Below are positions 41,988 to 51,407 of a stretch of DNA of 64,000 nucleotides, in pieces. The stretch's first letter is position 1, and each line of letters opens with the position of its first letter. A program made the translations under genes and the position numbers. Where the stretch lies: the NCBI GenBank assembly GCA_964472035.1, contig CAYYIT010000001.1, positions 82,992 to 146,991 of the forward strand. The letters are read 5' to 3'. This DNA is from UBA3855 sp964472035 (GTDB lineage: Bacteria; Bacillota; Clostridia; Oscillospirales; Ruminococcaceae). The notes below the pieces were generated by a model. The model saw nothing but the letters and a program-made list of their open reading frames with translations. It ran no database searches and was not told the origin of the DNA.

Positions 41988-43442
41988 TCAGGACAGCTTC
42001 TCGATGCCCTTGCGGATTCGTGCGAGGGTATCTTCCTTGCCGAGGATCGCGCAAAGCTCCACGCCGCCGCCGGGAGTGACCGGCTTGCCTGCTGCTGCGG
42101 TACGGATCGGCCAGAGCATCCAGCCGTTCTTGACTTCCTTCTCTGCGATGAGATCGAAGATCGCCTTGTGGATCGTCTCCACATTCCATTCCTCCAGTGC
42201 CTCCAGCACGGGCAGCACCATGTTCAGTGCCTCGAGTGCGGTCTCGGGGGTGGTCTTCATCTTCTTGTGACGATACATCTCGATGTCATAATCCGGCAGT
42301 GCATCGATGAAATCCACCTGCTCTGCAACATCCGTGAACAGCTCAGTTCTGTTCTGCAGCACCTGTGCGAGAACAGTGAAATCAATATCGCGGCGTGTGA
42401 TCGCCTCTTCGATGTAGGGGCGCACTGCCTGCTCGAATTCCTCCGGTGTCATTCTGCGGACATATTCCGCATTGATGGCACGCAGCTTCATGGGATCGAA
42501 GATCGCCGGGGACTTGCTGATACCGTGGATGTCGAATTCCTGCACCAGCTCCTCGAGGGAGTAGATCTCCTGTTCGCCCTTGGGCGCCCAGCCGAGCAGT
42601 GCAATGAAGTTTACCACAGCCTCTGCCACGCAGCCCTTTGCCATCAGATCCTCAAAGGAGGCATCGCCGTCGCGCTTGGAGAGCTTGTGCTGCTTGTCGC
42701 GCATTACGGGGCTGCAGTGGATATAGGTCGGTACGTCCCAGCCGAATGCCTCGTACAGGAGATTGTACTTCGGCGCGGAGGAGAGGTACTCATTGCCTCT
42801 TACTACATGGGTGATGCCCATGGTATGGTCATCGACAACGTTTGCGAAATTATAGGTGGGCATACCGTCGGTCTTGATCAGGATCTGGTCATCCAGCTCG
42901 GCATTGTCCACAGTAATATCACCGTACACCTCATCGTGAAAGGTCGTTGTGCCTTCGGTCGGCATCTTCTGGCGGATGACGTAGGGAATGCCGGCAGCCA
43001 GCTTTTCTGCCACTTCCTCCTTGGAGAGGTTGCGGCAGTGGCGGTCGTACGCCAGCACGTCCTTGGAACCCTCGTTTGCGCGGCGCATCTCCTCCAGACG
43101 CTCCTTATCACAGAAGCAATAGTAGGCATGGCCGGTCTCCACGAGCTTTTCGGCATACGCCTTGAACATACCCATGCGCTCGGACTGCACATAGGGACCT
43201 ACCGGACCGCCGATATCGGGGCCTTCGTCCCAGTTGAGTCCTGCCTTGCGCAGGGTGGAATAGATCACATCCACTGCACCCTCGACATAGCGTCCCTGAT
43301 CGGTATCCTCGATACGGAGGATGAAATCGCCGCCGTTCTGCTTTGCGATCAGATAGGTATACAGCGCAGTACGCAGATTACCGATGTGCATATAGCCCGT
43401 GGGGCTGGGCGCAAATCGGGTTCTGACTCTTTTCTTATCCAT
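41988..43442 (-). CDS. gltX: Glutamyl-tRNA synthetase
   Basis: This 484-residue class I synthetase charges tRNA-Glu. The HIGH-type motif is APSPTGYMHIGNLRTAL near the N-terminus, with IEDTDQGRYVEGAVD, and the KMSKS-type motif KLSKRDGDASFEDL. The C-terminal anticodon-binding region is complete. The ATG at 43442 has AAGGAG 8 bases upstream; the ATG at 43448 is too near to that site. It is the last gene of the long rimP-to-gltX run, 5 bases after ribF. In many Clostridia a single discriminating or non-discriminating GltX is used; this is not visible here. Confidence 0.96.
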   Translation of the reverse strand: MDKKRVRTRFAPSPTGYMHIGNLRTALYTYLIAKQNGGDFILRIEDTDQGRYVEGAVDVIYSTLRKAGLNWDEGPDIGGPVGPYVQSERMGMFKAYAEKLVETGHAYYCFCDKERLEEMRRANEGSKDVLAYDRHCRNLSKEEVAEKLAAGIPYVIRQKMPTEGTTTFHDEVYGDITVDNAELDDQILIKTDGMPTYNFANVVDDHTMGITHVVRGNEYLSSAPKYNLLYEAFGWDVPTYIHCSPVMRDKQHKLSKRDGDASFEDLMAKGCVAEAVVNFIALLGWAPKGEQEIYSLEELVQEFDIHGISKSPAIFDPMKLRAINAEYVRRMTPEEFEQAVRPYIEEAITRRDIDFTVLAQVLQNRTELFTDVAEQVDFIDALPDYDIEMYRHKKMKTTPETALEALNMVLPVLEALEEWNVETIHKAIFDLIAEKEVKNGWMLWPIRTAAAGKPVTPGGGVELCAILGKEDTLARIRKGIEKLS

Positions 43443-43447
43443 AATCA

Positions 43448-44344
43448 TTACTCCTTATTCAATTGCGGGGCGCATCCGAGATCCTTCTGCATCTGCTCCG
43501 TCAGTTCCGCAACGGAGGCAAATTTCTGCTCTCCGCGCAGGAAGTGATGCAGCTGCACCTGCAATGTCTTTCCATATAGATCGCCTGCGAATCCAATGAT
43601 ATGGGTCTCCGCAAGCGGTTCTCCGTCATAGCCGACTGTCGGCTTTCTGCCGATATTGGTCAGGGACGGATATATCACACCATCAACGATGGTTTTTGAC
43701 GCATACACGCCGAATTTCGGCACAAGCTGCCCTCCTGCAAACACCTGATTGACAGTGGGGAAGCCGATGGTTCGTCCGAGCTTTGCGCCGTGGACGACTT
43801 CCTGTTCGATGGTATAGGGCGCACCGAGCAGGGCATTTGCCGCCGCGATCTCACCGTTTTGCAGATGCCGCCGGATCCGGCTGGAGGAAACGGGCTGTCC
43901 GTCCATGAGGACATCCTCCGCGATCTCCACACGAAAACCGTAGGATTCGCCGAAGCGCCGCAAATCCTCTGCGCCGCACGCAGCGCCCCTTCCGAAGCGG
44001 AAATCCCTTCCGCAGCAGACATAAGCAGCTGAAAACCGCTGCACCAGGATGTTCTGTACAAATGCCTCCCCCGTCATATCGCAGACCTCCGCAAAGGGCG
44101 GATGGTAGATCCGCTGCATGCCGCATTCCTTCAGAAGACGGCATTTCTGCGCCGAGGGATAGAGATAACAGAGCGACGCATCATGCTTGATGCCGACCGA
44201 CTCCGTTGAAAAGGTGAATACCGACGGCTGCAAGCCGTTTGGTTCCTGCCGTCGTACAAGCTCCAGTACGCTCCGGTGGCCGAGATGCACACCGTCAAAC
44301 ATGCCCAGCGCCACAGCGGACGGCAAAAGTGTAATGTTTCCCAC
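43448..44344 (-). CDS. ribF: Bifunctional riboflavin kinase/FAD synthetase
   Basis: This 298-residue enzyme makes FMN and FAD from riboflavin. The N-terminal adenylyltransferase domain has ALGMFDGVHLGHRSVL, CGRDFRFGRGAA and VSSSRIRRHLQNGEI; the C-terminal kinase domain has GRTIGFPTVNQ and YPSLTNIGRKPTVG. It is slightly shorter than Bacillus RibF but has all blocks. It lies 9 bases after truB, the same order as in Bacillus (rbfA-truB-ribF). Confidence 0.96.
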   Translation of the reverse strand: MGNITLLPSAVALGMFDGVHLGHRSVLELVRRQEPNGLQPSVFTFSTESVGIKHDASLCYLYPSAQKCRLLKECGMQRIYHPPFAEVCDMTGEAFVQNILVQRFSAAYVCCGRDFRFGRGAACGAEDLRRFGESYGFRVEIAEDVLMDGQPVSSSRIRRHLQNGEIAAANALLGAPYTIEQEVVHGAKLGRTIGFPTVNQVFAGGQLVPKFGVYASKTIVDGVIYPSLTNIGRKPTVGYDGEPLAETHIIGFAGDLYGKTLQVQLHHFLRGEQKFASVAELTEQMQKDLGCAPQLNKE

Positions 44345-44353
44345 AGCGCCACC

Positions 44354-45268
44354 TCATACCTGCGGCTTCGGCTCGCAGAGATTGCGCTCCACGCGCAGGC
44401 ACTGCGCCGCTTCGTCCGGAACGGCAGTTCCAAGAAAGCCGTCCGGCTCACCGAACACCGTATAGCGCGGTGCACCCGTGAGCTGGCTCTTCAGCTGGGA
44501 AAGTCCCAGTTTTACGCCGTTGCGGTAGTGCTTTGTCTGCTTTTCGTTCAGGCGGATGGCAGGGAGCGAGGCGAAGATCTCCTCGATGGGCGTGATCGCC
44601 TCCGCAAGGCGGCCCTCATCGGCCAGCTGCTGGACCTGCGCAAAGGTCAGGCATTTCCCGATCGGCAGACCATTGGACATGGTACGGCGCAGCCCCGTCA
44701 TCACGGCACCGCAGCCGAGCGCCATTCCCAGATCGTGGAGGATGGTGCGAACATACACACCGCTTCCGCAGCGGATCTCCACGCTTCCCGTGCCGGTCTC
44801 CTGATCGAAATCCAGAAGGTCGATCCCATGCACCGTCACCTGACGCGCCTTGCGCTCCACGGTCTTTCCCTCGCGGGCAAGCTCATAGAGCCGCTTTCCG
44901 TCAACGGAAACGGCGGAATACATGGGCGGAAGCTGCTCGATCTCGCCTACAAACGCCGGAATTTCCGCAAGGATCCGCTCGCGCGTCACACCGGAGGCAT
45001 CACGCTCCTCCAGGATCGTACCCGTACTGTCGAGCGTATCGCTGACCTGTCCGAGCCGGAACTGCGCGATATAGGCCTTTCGGTCATCCGGCAGGATGCC
45101 GCACGCCTTGGTGGCAAAGCCGACAAACACCGGAAGTACCCCCGTCGCCATGGGATCGAGGGTCCCGCTGTGGCCGAGCCGGCGCATTTTCAGAATGCCG
45201 CGGAGCTTTCCGATCACATCGAATGATGTGAAGCCCTCCGGCTTATCCATACAGATGATTCCGTTCAA
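44354..45268 (-). CDS. truB: tRNA pseudouridine-55 synthase
   Basis: This 304-residue enzyme converts U55 of tRNAs to pseudouridine. The N-terminus has MDKPEGFTSFDVIGKLR, the catalytic Asp is in GHSGTLDPMATGVLPV, and YIAQFRLGQVSDTLDSTG (in part) and RCGSGVYVRTILHDLG follow as conserved blocks. Length is normal; the end has a small PUA-like region. It overlaps nrnA by 4 bases. Confidence 0.96.
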   Translation of the reverse strand: MNGIICMDKPEGFTSFDVIGKLRGILKMRRLGHSGTLDPMATGVLPVFVGFATKACGILPDDRKAYIAQFRLGQVSDTLDSTGTILEERDASGVTRERILAEIPAFVGEIEQLPPMYSAVSVDGKRLYELAREGKTVERKARQVTVHGIDLLDFDQETGTGSVEIRCGSGVYVRTILHDLGMALGCGAVMTGLRRTMSNGLPIGKCLTFAQVQQLADEGRLAEAITPIEEIFASLPAIRLNEKQTKHYRNGVKLGLSQLKSQLTGAPRYTVFGEPDGFLGTAVPDEAAQCLRVERNLCEPKPQV

Positions 45269-46227
45269 CGCTGCTCCAGTCCTTTCTCAATGGCTTCAAG
45301 AAGCCGCGCCTTCACATCCTCCAGCGCGCCTGTCAGAAAGCAGCCGGCTGCCTTGACGTGGCCGCCGCCGCCGAGCGTCTGGCAGATGGAGGAAACATTG
45401 ACCCGATCCGCAGAACGCAGGGAGATCTTGTAGCCGCCGGTGGACTTTTCGCGCAGGGTAACACCCACCTCAACGCCTTCCGGCTGGATGGGAAGATTCG
45501 TCATGCCCTCGGTGTCGCTCTCGTCCATGCCGGTTTCACGCAGCAGCTCCTGGCTCACGCAGATCATGGCACATTTTCCGCCGAGGAAGTACTCCATCTT
45601 GCTGATCATCAGCATCTCCGCACGCAGTCTCGAGGGACTCTTGACATCGAACATGTTGCGGTTGATCATGCCGTAGCGCACCTTGGGGAATTCACGCATC
45701 AGCTCCGCACAATAGATATGCGTCTCGGGCGTGGTATTGTCAAATTTGAAGCAGCCCGTATCGGTCGCCATGCCGGTATACAGGCATTTTGCGATCTGCT
45801 CGGTGAACCGTACGCCCATGAAGCGGTACAGCGCACAGAGGATCTCGCACGCAGCAGCTGCCCCTGCATGCAGCAGAGTGCGCTCTGCATAAAGCAGATT
45901 GGAAACGTGGTGATCGATGCAGAGATCGACTCTGTCGCCGTATTCCTCACGGTAGCTGCCCATGAGCTTCGGGTCCGCCACGTCCACGGAAATGATGCAC
46001 TTCGGCTCGAAATCCTCCTCCGGCTCCTCCGGCAGCAGGAAATCATAGCGCTCCGGAATAGGGTCGGCACAAAGCACCTTTGCGCGCTTGCCCATCTGGC
46101 GCAGCACTGCCTGGAGGGAATAACCGGAACCAATGCAGTCACCGTCCGGACTCTGGTGGATCAGGATATAGGCATCCTCACATTCCCGCAGGAATGCGGC
46201 TGTCTGTTCAAACTCAATCCTCTGCAT
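45265..46227 (-). CDS. nrnA: DHH-family phosphoesterase (NrnA-like)
   Basis: This 320-residue bifunctional nanoRNase and pAp phosphatase has the DHH motifs IHQSPDGDCIGSGYSL, SVDVADPKLMG, CIDHHVSN and TDTGCFKF, and the DHHA1 domain ending in GGGGHVKAAGCFL. It degrades 2-5-base RNA pieces and 3'-phosphoadenosine 5'-phosphate. GGAGG lies before a row of three ATGs; 46227 has the best spacing (6 bases). Its start overlaps the rbfA end by 14 bases. Gene order rbfA-nrnA-truB is common in Clostridia. Confidence 0.93.
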   Translation of the reverse strand: MQRIEFEQTAAFLRECEDAYILIHQSPDGDCIGSGYSLQAVLRQMGKRAKVLCADPIPERYDFLLPEEPEEDFEPKCIISVDVADPKLMGSYREEYGDRVDLCIDHHVSNLLYAERTLLHAGAAAACEILCALYRFMGVRFTEQIAKCLYTGMATDTGCFKFDNTTPETHIYCAELMREFPKVRYGMINRNMFDVKSPSRLRAEMLMISKMEYFLGGKCAMICVSQELLRETGMDESDTEGMTNLPIQPEGVEVGVTLREKSTGGYKISLRSADRVNVSSICQTLGGGGHVKAAGCFLTGALEDVKARLLEAIEKGLEQR

Positions 46228-46591
46228 CATCATCCTCCGCTGTTTCTTCATTCACTGCCATGCTCTGCAGCTTGCGGGTGATCTCCGCACCCTTGGCAAT
46301 GGAATTATCTGCAATGAACTGTACCTCCGGGCTCTTGCGCATTTTCAGGCGGGAGAACAGTTCCCGTCTGACAAAGCCGGACGCACTGCGCAGCCCCTTG
46401 ACGCTGCGGATGGTGTCCTCCTCGCCCATAAGGCTGGATACGAACACCTTGCAGTGGGAACCGTCTCCGGCAAGCTCCACGCGGACCACCGACAGCAGTG
46501 AACTGATGCGGGGATCCTTGAGCTGACGGATGATCGCCGTCAGCTCTCTGTGGATGTCCTCGGACATACGGTCATTCTTGAAACTTGGCAT
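46214..46591 (-). CDS. rbfA: Ribosome-binding factor A
   Basis: This 125-residue protein helps mature the 16S rRNA 5' end in the small subunit. It has the KH-like fold, with RMSEDIHRELTAIIRQLKDPR, SLLSVVRVELAGDGSHCKVFVS (in part) and the C-terminal RKSPEVQFIADNSIAKGAEI. Its ATG shares one base with the TAA of the upstream 106-residue gene (TAATG), so it is translated by coupling. The short acidic tail EETAEDDDAED is unremarkable. Confidence 0.95.
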   Translation of the reverse strand: MPSFKNDRMSEDIHRELTAIIRQLKDPRISSLLSVVRVELAGDGSHCKVFVSSLMGEEDTIRSVKGLRSASGFVRRELFSRLKMRKSPEVQFIADNSIAKGAEITRKLQSMAVNEETAEDDDAED

Positions 46592-46911
46592 TAGTTCTCG
46601 TCCTTTCCGGGAACATCGGTCATTGTATAGTCCGTGCTTCTCTCAAAGAAGCCGTCCTCGGACAGGCAGTCCACAAAGCCGACGCTCTTGTCATCGTATT
46701 CGATCAGCTCCTCGGCTGTCACAGGCTCCTTGACCTCTGCCAGCACATCGGGCTCCTCGGGCTCGGGCATTTCAACCGCAGAGCACTGTCCCAGCAGGAT
46801 GCGCTTTACGGACTCAAAGAAGAAAATGTCAACTGGTCCGAACTGATCCCACGCCAGAGCCTCATCGCAATACTGCAGCATATCCTTGGTACTCATTCTT
46901 TTGTATTCCAT
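46591..46911 (-). CDS. Unknown acidic 106-residue protein between infB and rbfA
   Basis: I do not recognise this protein. The first 45 residues (YKRMSTKDMLQYCDEALAW, DIFFFESVKRILLGQ) look like a compact helical domain; residues 46-75 are Glu/Pro-rich (EMPEPEEPDVLAEVKEPV), and the C-terminal 30 residues include EYDDKSVGFVDCLSEDGFF. AAAGGAAG lies about 8 bases before the ATG. It is 58 bases after infB and coupled to rbfA. In Bacillus the infB-rbfA gap holds ylxP, but this protein does not resemble YlxP. A link to translation or 30S maturation is inferred from position only. Confidence 0.75.
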   Translation of the reverse strand: MEYKRMSTKDMLQYCDEALAWDQFGPVDIFFFESVKRILLGQCSAVEMPEPEEPDVLAEVKEPVTAEELIEYDDKSVGFVDCLSEDGFFERSTDYTMTDVPGKDEN

Positions 46912-46969
46912 GTGATTTCTTCCTTTCTGTTATCTGGCTGCACTGTCTCTGCAGTGCGCCGGTTCGTTT

Positions 46970-49507
46970 TTATTCGGGGCGGTATTCTTCCATAATATAG
47001 GCTTCGAAGATATCGCCGGTCTTGAGATCATTGAACTTCTCCAGACTGATACCGCACTCGTAGCCGCTTGCGACTTCCTTGACGGAATCCTTGAAACGCT
47101 GGAGGCCTGCAATGTGGTCGTCCGCAATGATGATACCGTCACGAACGATACGGATCTGGCACTGTCTGGTCAGCTTGCCATCCAGCACATAGCTGCCGGC
47201 AACGGTGCCGACGCTGGAGATCTTGAAGACCTCACGCACCTCTGCCTTACCGAGGATCACCTCGCGGAACTTCGGTGCCAGCATGCCCTTCATTGCAGTT
47301 GTGATCTCTTCGATCGCATCATAGATGATACGGTACAGGCGGATGTCCACGCCGTCCCTTGCCGCACTCTCTGCTGCGCCGTTATCGGGACGCACATTGA
47401 AGCCGACAATGATCGCATTGGATGCATTCGCGAGCATAACGTCACTTTCCTTAACAGCACCAACGGCACTGTGGATGACTCTGACGCGAACCTCTTCGTT
47501 GGAGAGCTTCTCGAGGGATGCCTTGACTGCCTCGGCACTGCCCTGTACGTCAGCCTTGACGATGATCGGCAGCTCCTTGGTCTCGCCCTCTTCGATCTGG
47601 CTGAAGAGATTGTCGAGGGTCAGCTTGCGCACGTTCTGGAACTGTGCTTCCTTTGCCTCATGCTTTCTCTGCTCAACCAGCTCTCTTGCCAGACGCTCAT
47701 CCTCAACTGCGTCGAAGATATCGCCTGCGCTCGGCACTTCATCAAGACCGGTGATCTCAACCGGAACGGAGGGGCCTGCCTTCTTGACAACGGCGCCCTT
47801 GTAGTTGGTCATCACGCGCACCTTACCGACGGTAGTACCTGCGATGATGATGTCACCGGTATGCAGGGTACCCTTCTGTACCAGCAGGGTCGCGATCGGG
47901 CCTCTGCCCTTGTCGAGACGTGCTTCAATGACAGTACCCTTTGCCATACGGTCGGGATTTGCAGTCAGCTCCTTGAACTCTGCAACGAGCAGGATGTTCT
48001 CCAGAAGCTCATCAATACCCATGCCGGTCTTAGCAGAAACGGGGATGCAGATGACATCGCCGCCCCACTGCTCGCATACGAGACCGTGTTCGGTCAGCTG
48101 CTGCAGTACTCTGTCGGGGTTTGCGGTCTCCTTATCCATCTTGTTGATGGCAACGATCACAGAAACACCGGCTGCCTTTGCATGGTTGATGGACTCGATG
48201 GTCTGCGGCATGATGCCGTCATCGGCTGCAACAACAAGAACTGCGATATCGGTGATATTCGCGCCTCTTGCACGCATGGAGGTAAACGCCTCATGTCCGG
48301 GAGTATCCAGGAATGTGATGGGCTTGCCATCATGGTTGATCTGGTATGCACCGATGTGCTGGGTGATACCGCCTGCCTCGGATGCGGTCACGTTTGCGTG
48401 ACGGATCCTGTCGAGGATGGAGGTCTTACCATGGTCAACGTGACCCATAACAACAACAACGGGGCTGCGCGGCAGCTGGTTATCCTCATCGGCCTCCTCG
48501 GATTCGATCAGACGCTCCTCGATGGTCATGATAACTTCCTTCTCCACCTTTGCACCCAGCTCCTCTGCTACGATGCTTGCGGTATCGAAGTCGATCTCCT
48601 CGTTGATGCTTGCCATTACGCCAAGACCCATGAGCTTGCCGATCACCTTGGAAACAGTCACCTTCAGGCGTGCTGCCAGCTCGCTGACAGTGATGCTGTC
48701 GGGGATGCGCACCTTGAGCTGCTGCTTTCTTGCGCGCTCCAGCTCCAGGCGGCGCAGACGCTGGGTCTCGGTTTCCTTCTTGCCGGAACGCTGCTTGCCC
48801 TTCTGTGCGGACTTCTGGTTGATCTTCTGCTTCTTGGTGGAGTAATTATCCTTATGCTTATCCGCCGGAGCGATCTGCTCATAGCGCTCGTTGTACTTAT
48901 CCAGATCCACATAGCTGCCGCGGGTATCCACAGTACGGCGCTTCTCGGAACTCTCGGTGCGCTCGCTGCTCATCACGCCGCCCAGACGGGTCTTTTCGCC
49001 GTGTACCTGGGGCTGCTTGCGCTTCTTTTCTTCCTTGCGGCGTTCGGGCTGCTTGGGTTCCTCCTTGGGAGCGGGAGCCGCTTCCTTCTTGGGGGCCTCC
49101 TGCTTTGCAGCAGGCTGTTCCTTGGGCTGCTGCGCAGCCTTGGGTGCCTCGGGAGCCTTGGGTGCCTCGGGAGCCTTCGGCGCCTCGGCCGGCTTCTCAG
49201 CTTCCTTCTTTTCTGTCTTCTTTGCAGGCTCTGCCTTTTCCGTCTTTGTCTTCTTCACGGGCTTTTTCGTTTCCTTTTCTGCCGGAGTCTCAGGCTTCGG
49301 CTGATTCTTCGTTGCAAAATAAGCGTCGAAGCTCTCTACATGGTGCTTCTGACTGTAGTATTCCAGTGCAAGATTCACCTCCTGCTCTGTCAGAGAGGAA
49401 CCGCTTTTCTTCTTGCCTTCTCCGTGTTCCTCGTAAAAAGCGATCAGTTCCTGTGAGGATACCTGCAGATCCTTTGCAGCATCCGTCAATTTGATTTTCT
49501 TTGCCAT
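46970..49507 (-). CDS. infB: Translation initiation factor IF-2
   Basis: This 845-residue GTPase brings initiator tRNA to the 30S subunit. The N-terminus has a short IF2_N-like helix set (KIKLTDAAKDLQVSSQELIA), then a long Ala/Pro/Lys/Glu linker (about 70-170) with tandem EAPKAP units visible as an 18-base DNA repeat near 49140-49190, then a basic helical stretch. The GTPase begins with G1 GHVDHGKTS at residue 355, followed by DTPGHEAF and NKMDK. Domains II-IV are complete, ending with YECGISLEKFNDLKTGDIFE (the C2 fMet-binding domain). GGAGG lies 8 bases before the ATG 49507. Confidence 0.97.
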   Translation of the reverse strand: MAKKIKLTDAAKDLQVSSQELIAFYEEHGEGKKKSGSSLTEQEVNLALEYYSQKHHVESFDAYFATKNQPKPETPAEKETKKPVKKTKTEKAEPAKKTEKKEAEKPAEAPKAPEAPKAPEAPKAAQQPKEQPAAKQEAPKKEAAPAPKEEPKQPERRKEEKKRKQPQVHGEKTRLGGVMSSERTESSEKRRTVDTRGSYVDLDKYNERYEQIAPADKHKDNYSTKKQKINQKSAQKGKQRSGKKETETQRLRRLELERARKQQLKVRIPDSITVSELAARLKVTVSKVIGKLMGLGVMASINEEIDFDTASIVAEELGAKVEKEVIMTIEERLIESEEADEDNQLPRSPVVVVMGHVDHGKTSILDRIRHANVTASEAGGITQHIGAYQINHDGKPITFLDTPGHEAFTSMRARGANITDIAVLVVAADDGIMPQTIESINHAKAAGVSVIVAINKMDKETANPDRVLQQLTEHGLVCEQWGGDVICIPVSAKTGMGIDELLENILLVAEFKELTANPDRMAKGTVIEARLDKGRGPIATLLVQKGTLHTGDIIIAGTTVGKVRVMTNYKGAVVKKAGPSVPVEITGLDEVPSAGDIFDAVEDERLARELVEQRKHEAKEAQFQNVRKLTLDNLFSQIEEGETKELPIIVKADVQGSAEAVKASLEKLSNEEVRVRVIHSAVGAVKESDVMLANASNAIIVGFNVRPDNGAAESAARDGVDIRLYRIIYDAIEEITTAMKGMLAPKFREVILGKAEVREVFKISSVGTVAGSYVLDGKLTRQCQIRIVRDGIIIADDHIAGLQRFKDSVKEVASGYECGISLEKFNDLKTGDIFEAYIMEEYRPE

Positions 49508-49531
49508 AGGCAAACCCTCCTACTCTCTAAC

Positions 49532-49864
49532 TCAGTACGGTTGTTCCTGTTCATCCTGCTGTGCCAGACACAGCTCCTGTATTTTCCGGAAAAATCCGCT
49601 GTCCTTGATCGCAAGCACGGCCGCCTTGCAGCCGATCGCCATGCCGATCTCCTCCATGGACATGGGTGCCGGACATACCGGAACCCCTGCCCTCTGGCAG
49701 TGGAAGCAGACTTCCTTATATGTTTTCGGCGAGATATTCTCGGCAGTCACAACGCCGCAGACCTTGCCTGCGGCGAGGGCCTCCTTCATGGGGGCAAAGC
49801 CGATCTCCATTCTGCCGGCCTTGCGGCAGATACTAATGATCCCCGTCAGCTTCTGACAACGCAT
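49532..49864 (-). CDS. ylxQ: L7Ae-family RNA-binding protein YlxQ
   Basis: This 110-residue protein of the ribosomal L7Ae/L30e/S12e/Gadd45 fold has LTGIISICRKAGRMEIGF and VVTAENISPKT, as in Bacillus YlxQ. It likely binds kink-turn or similar RNA structures; its exact target is unknown. Its first 32 bases overlap the end of ylxR, and it is 24 bases before infB. The order nusA-ylxR-ylxQ-infB is the standard one in Firmicutes. The tail (QQDEQEQPY) is short and acidic. Confidence 0.93.
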   Translation of the reverse strand: MRCQKLTGIISICRKAGRMEIGFAPMKEALAAGKVCGVVTAENISPKTYKEVCFHCQRAGVPVCPAPMSMEEIGMAIGCKAAVLAIKDSGFFRKIQELCLAQQDEQEQPY

Positions 49865-50108
49865 GGAGCATCACCTCATATACTTCCTTTTCTACGCGGC
49901 AGGAAAAGCTCTTCTCCAGACGGCGGCTTTTCTGCGCCTGCGTGAGACATTCCTGACTACGGCACAGGTACGCGCCCCTGCCGGATTTCTTGCCGGTGAA
50001 ATCAAGGGATATTTCGCCTTCCGGGGATTTGACCACCCGGATGAGTTCCTTCTTGGGTTTCATTTCTCCGCAGCCGATGCACATGCGCATCGGGATCTTC
50101 TTCACCAT
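49833..50108 (-). CDS. ylxR: YlxR (RnpM) RNA-binding protein
   Basis: This 91-residue DUF448 protein has the conserved N-terminal MRMCIGCGEMKPKKELIRVV and the GRGAYLCRSQECLTQA block. In Bacillus, YlxR (also called RnpM) binds RNase P RNA and modulates tRNA maturation; the same role is assumed. GGAGGTG lies 7 bases before the ATG. The overlap of 32 bases with ylxQ suggests coupled translation. Confidence 0.94.
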   Translation of the reverse strand: MVKKIPMRMCIGCGEMKPKKELIRVVKSPEGEISLDFTGKKSGRGAYLCRSQECLTQAQKSRRLEKSFSCRVEKEVYEVMLHALSEADGDH

Positions 50109-50129
50109 ACGGACACCTCCCGGAAGGAA

Positions 50130-51353
50130 TTATTCGTTCTCTTCTTCAGCGTCAGCTGCTTCGTCAGCATCCAGTGCTGCGAGCTCTTCCATATCCTCTT
50201 CCAGCTCTTCATCGAGTGCGGATTCGAGCGCAGCCTCTTCTTCTGCAGCCTGTGCTGCAAGCGCCTCGCGCTCTGCCTTTGCCTGTGCAGCAGCCTCAAG
50301 CAGCTCGGTGATATCGTCCTGATCGGACTTGATGTCGATCTTGAAGCCGGTGAGCTTTGCAGCGAGCTTTGCATTCTGACCGCGGTTGCCGATGGCAAGG
50401 GACAGCTGATCGGAAGGCACCACTGCCACGCAGGTGCGCTGTTCTTCATCGAGGATGGTCACGCTGAGTACCTTTGCAGGGGACAGCGCGTGTGCGATGA
50501 ATTCTGCCGGATCCTCGCTGTAGGGGATGATATCGATCTTCTCACCGTTGAGCTCCTTGACGATCGCAGAGATTCTGGAACGCTTCGGGCCGATGCAGGA
50601 GCCGATGGCATCCACGTTCGGGTCATGGGAGCATACCGCGATCTTAGAACGGGCACCTGCCTCACGGGAGATGGACTTGACTTCCACCGTGCCGTCGTAG
50701 ATCTCCGGAACCTCCAGCTCGAACAGACGCTTTACGAGATCCCTGTGTACACGGGAGAGCTTGATCACAGGCTTCTTGTTGCGGTTGGCAATGCCGGTGA
50801 CATAAACCTTGACGATCATGCCTTCCTTGAGGACTTCGCCCGGGATCTGTTCCTGACGCAGCAGATACAGCTCGGTCTTGTCGTACATCAGGGTCGCGGA
50901 GCCTCTGCCGGGTTCCACCTGTGTAATGGTTGCAGTGAGGATATCATTCTCCTTATCCTGGAACTTCTCCAGAATGCGGTCACGGTTGATGTCACGCAGG
51001 TCGCCCTTGATGGACTGCTTTGCGGACTGTGCGGATGCTCTGCCGAACTTGGAGATATCCAGCTTTCTCTCAATAATCGCACCCACATAGGTATTGGGGT
51101 CGATGGTTCTTGCCACATCGATATGGATCTGAGTGCTGCCCATCGGCTCTTCATCCACGACCTCCTGCAGCAGTACTACCTCGAACAGCTTAGTCTCCGG
51201 GTCGATATCCACGCGGATGTTCTCCTTGCTGTCGGGATAGATACGCTGTGCAGCCTTCTGCATGGCGATCTTTACCTTTTCAATCATCACTGCCGCATCG
51301 ACGCTGTTCTCCGTGCCGAGGTCCGCCAGTGCTTCGAAAAATCCGTTGTTCAT
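50130..51353 (-). CDS. nusA: Transcription termination/antitermination factor NusA
   Basis: This 407-residue RNA polymerase-binding protein has an N-terminal domain (about 1-125), an S1 domain (GSTQIHIDVARTIDP precedes it; TATITQVEPGRGSATLM lies in it) and two KH domains (GACIGPKR-like AIGSCIGPKRSRISAIV and SLAIGNRGQNAKLAAKLTG). A C-terminal acidic, Ala/Glu-rich tail of about 55 residues follows, longer than in Bacillus. GGAGG lies 12 bases before the ATG. It is the second gene of the operon after rimP. Confidence 0.96.
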   Translation of the reverse strand: MNNGFFEALADLGTENSVDAAVMIEKVKIAMQKAAQRIYPDSKENIRVDIDPETKLFEVVLLQEVVDEEPMGSTQIHIDVARTIDPNTYVGAIIERKLDISKFGRASAQSAKQSIKGDLRDINRDRILEKFQDKENDILTATITQVEPGRGSATLMYDKTELYLLRQEQIPGEVLKEGMIVKVYVTGIANRNKKPVIKLSRVHRDLVKRLFELEVPEIYDGTVEVKSISREAGARSKIAVCSHDPNVDAIGSCIGPKRSRISAIVKELNGEKIDIIPYSEDPAEFIAHALSPAKVLSVTILDEEQRTCVAVVPSDQLSLAIGNRGQNAKLAAKLTGFKIDIKSDQDDITELLEAAAQAKAEREALAAQAAEEEAALESALDEELEEDMEELAALDADEAADAEEENE

Positions 51354-51407
51354 TTCTTTTTTACGCCTCCAGTATCATTTTCAAATTGTTCTGAACCCAT
51401 TTGGGGG

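Noticed and set aside
47114..49456. A 780-codon plus-strand open frame opposite infB
   Set aside because: infB on the other strand has all IF-2 domains; the plus-strand translation is a Leu/Cys-rich mirror.
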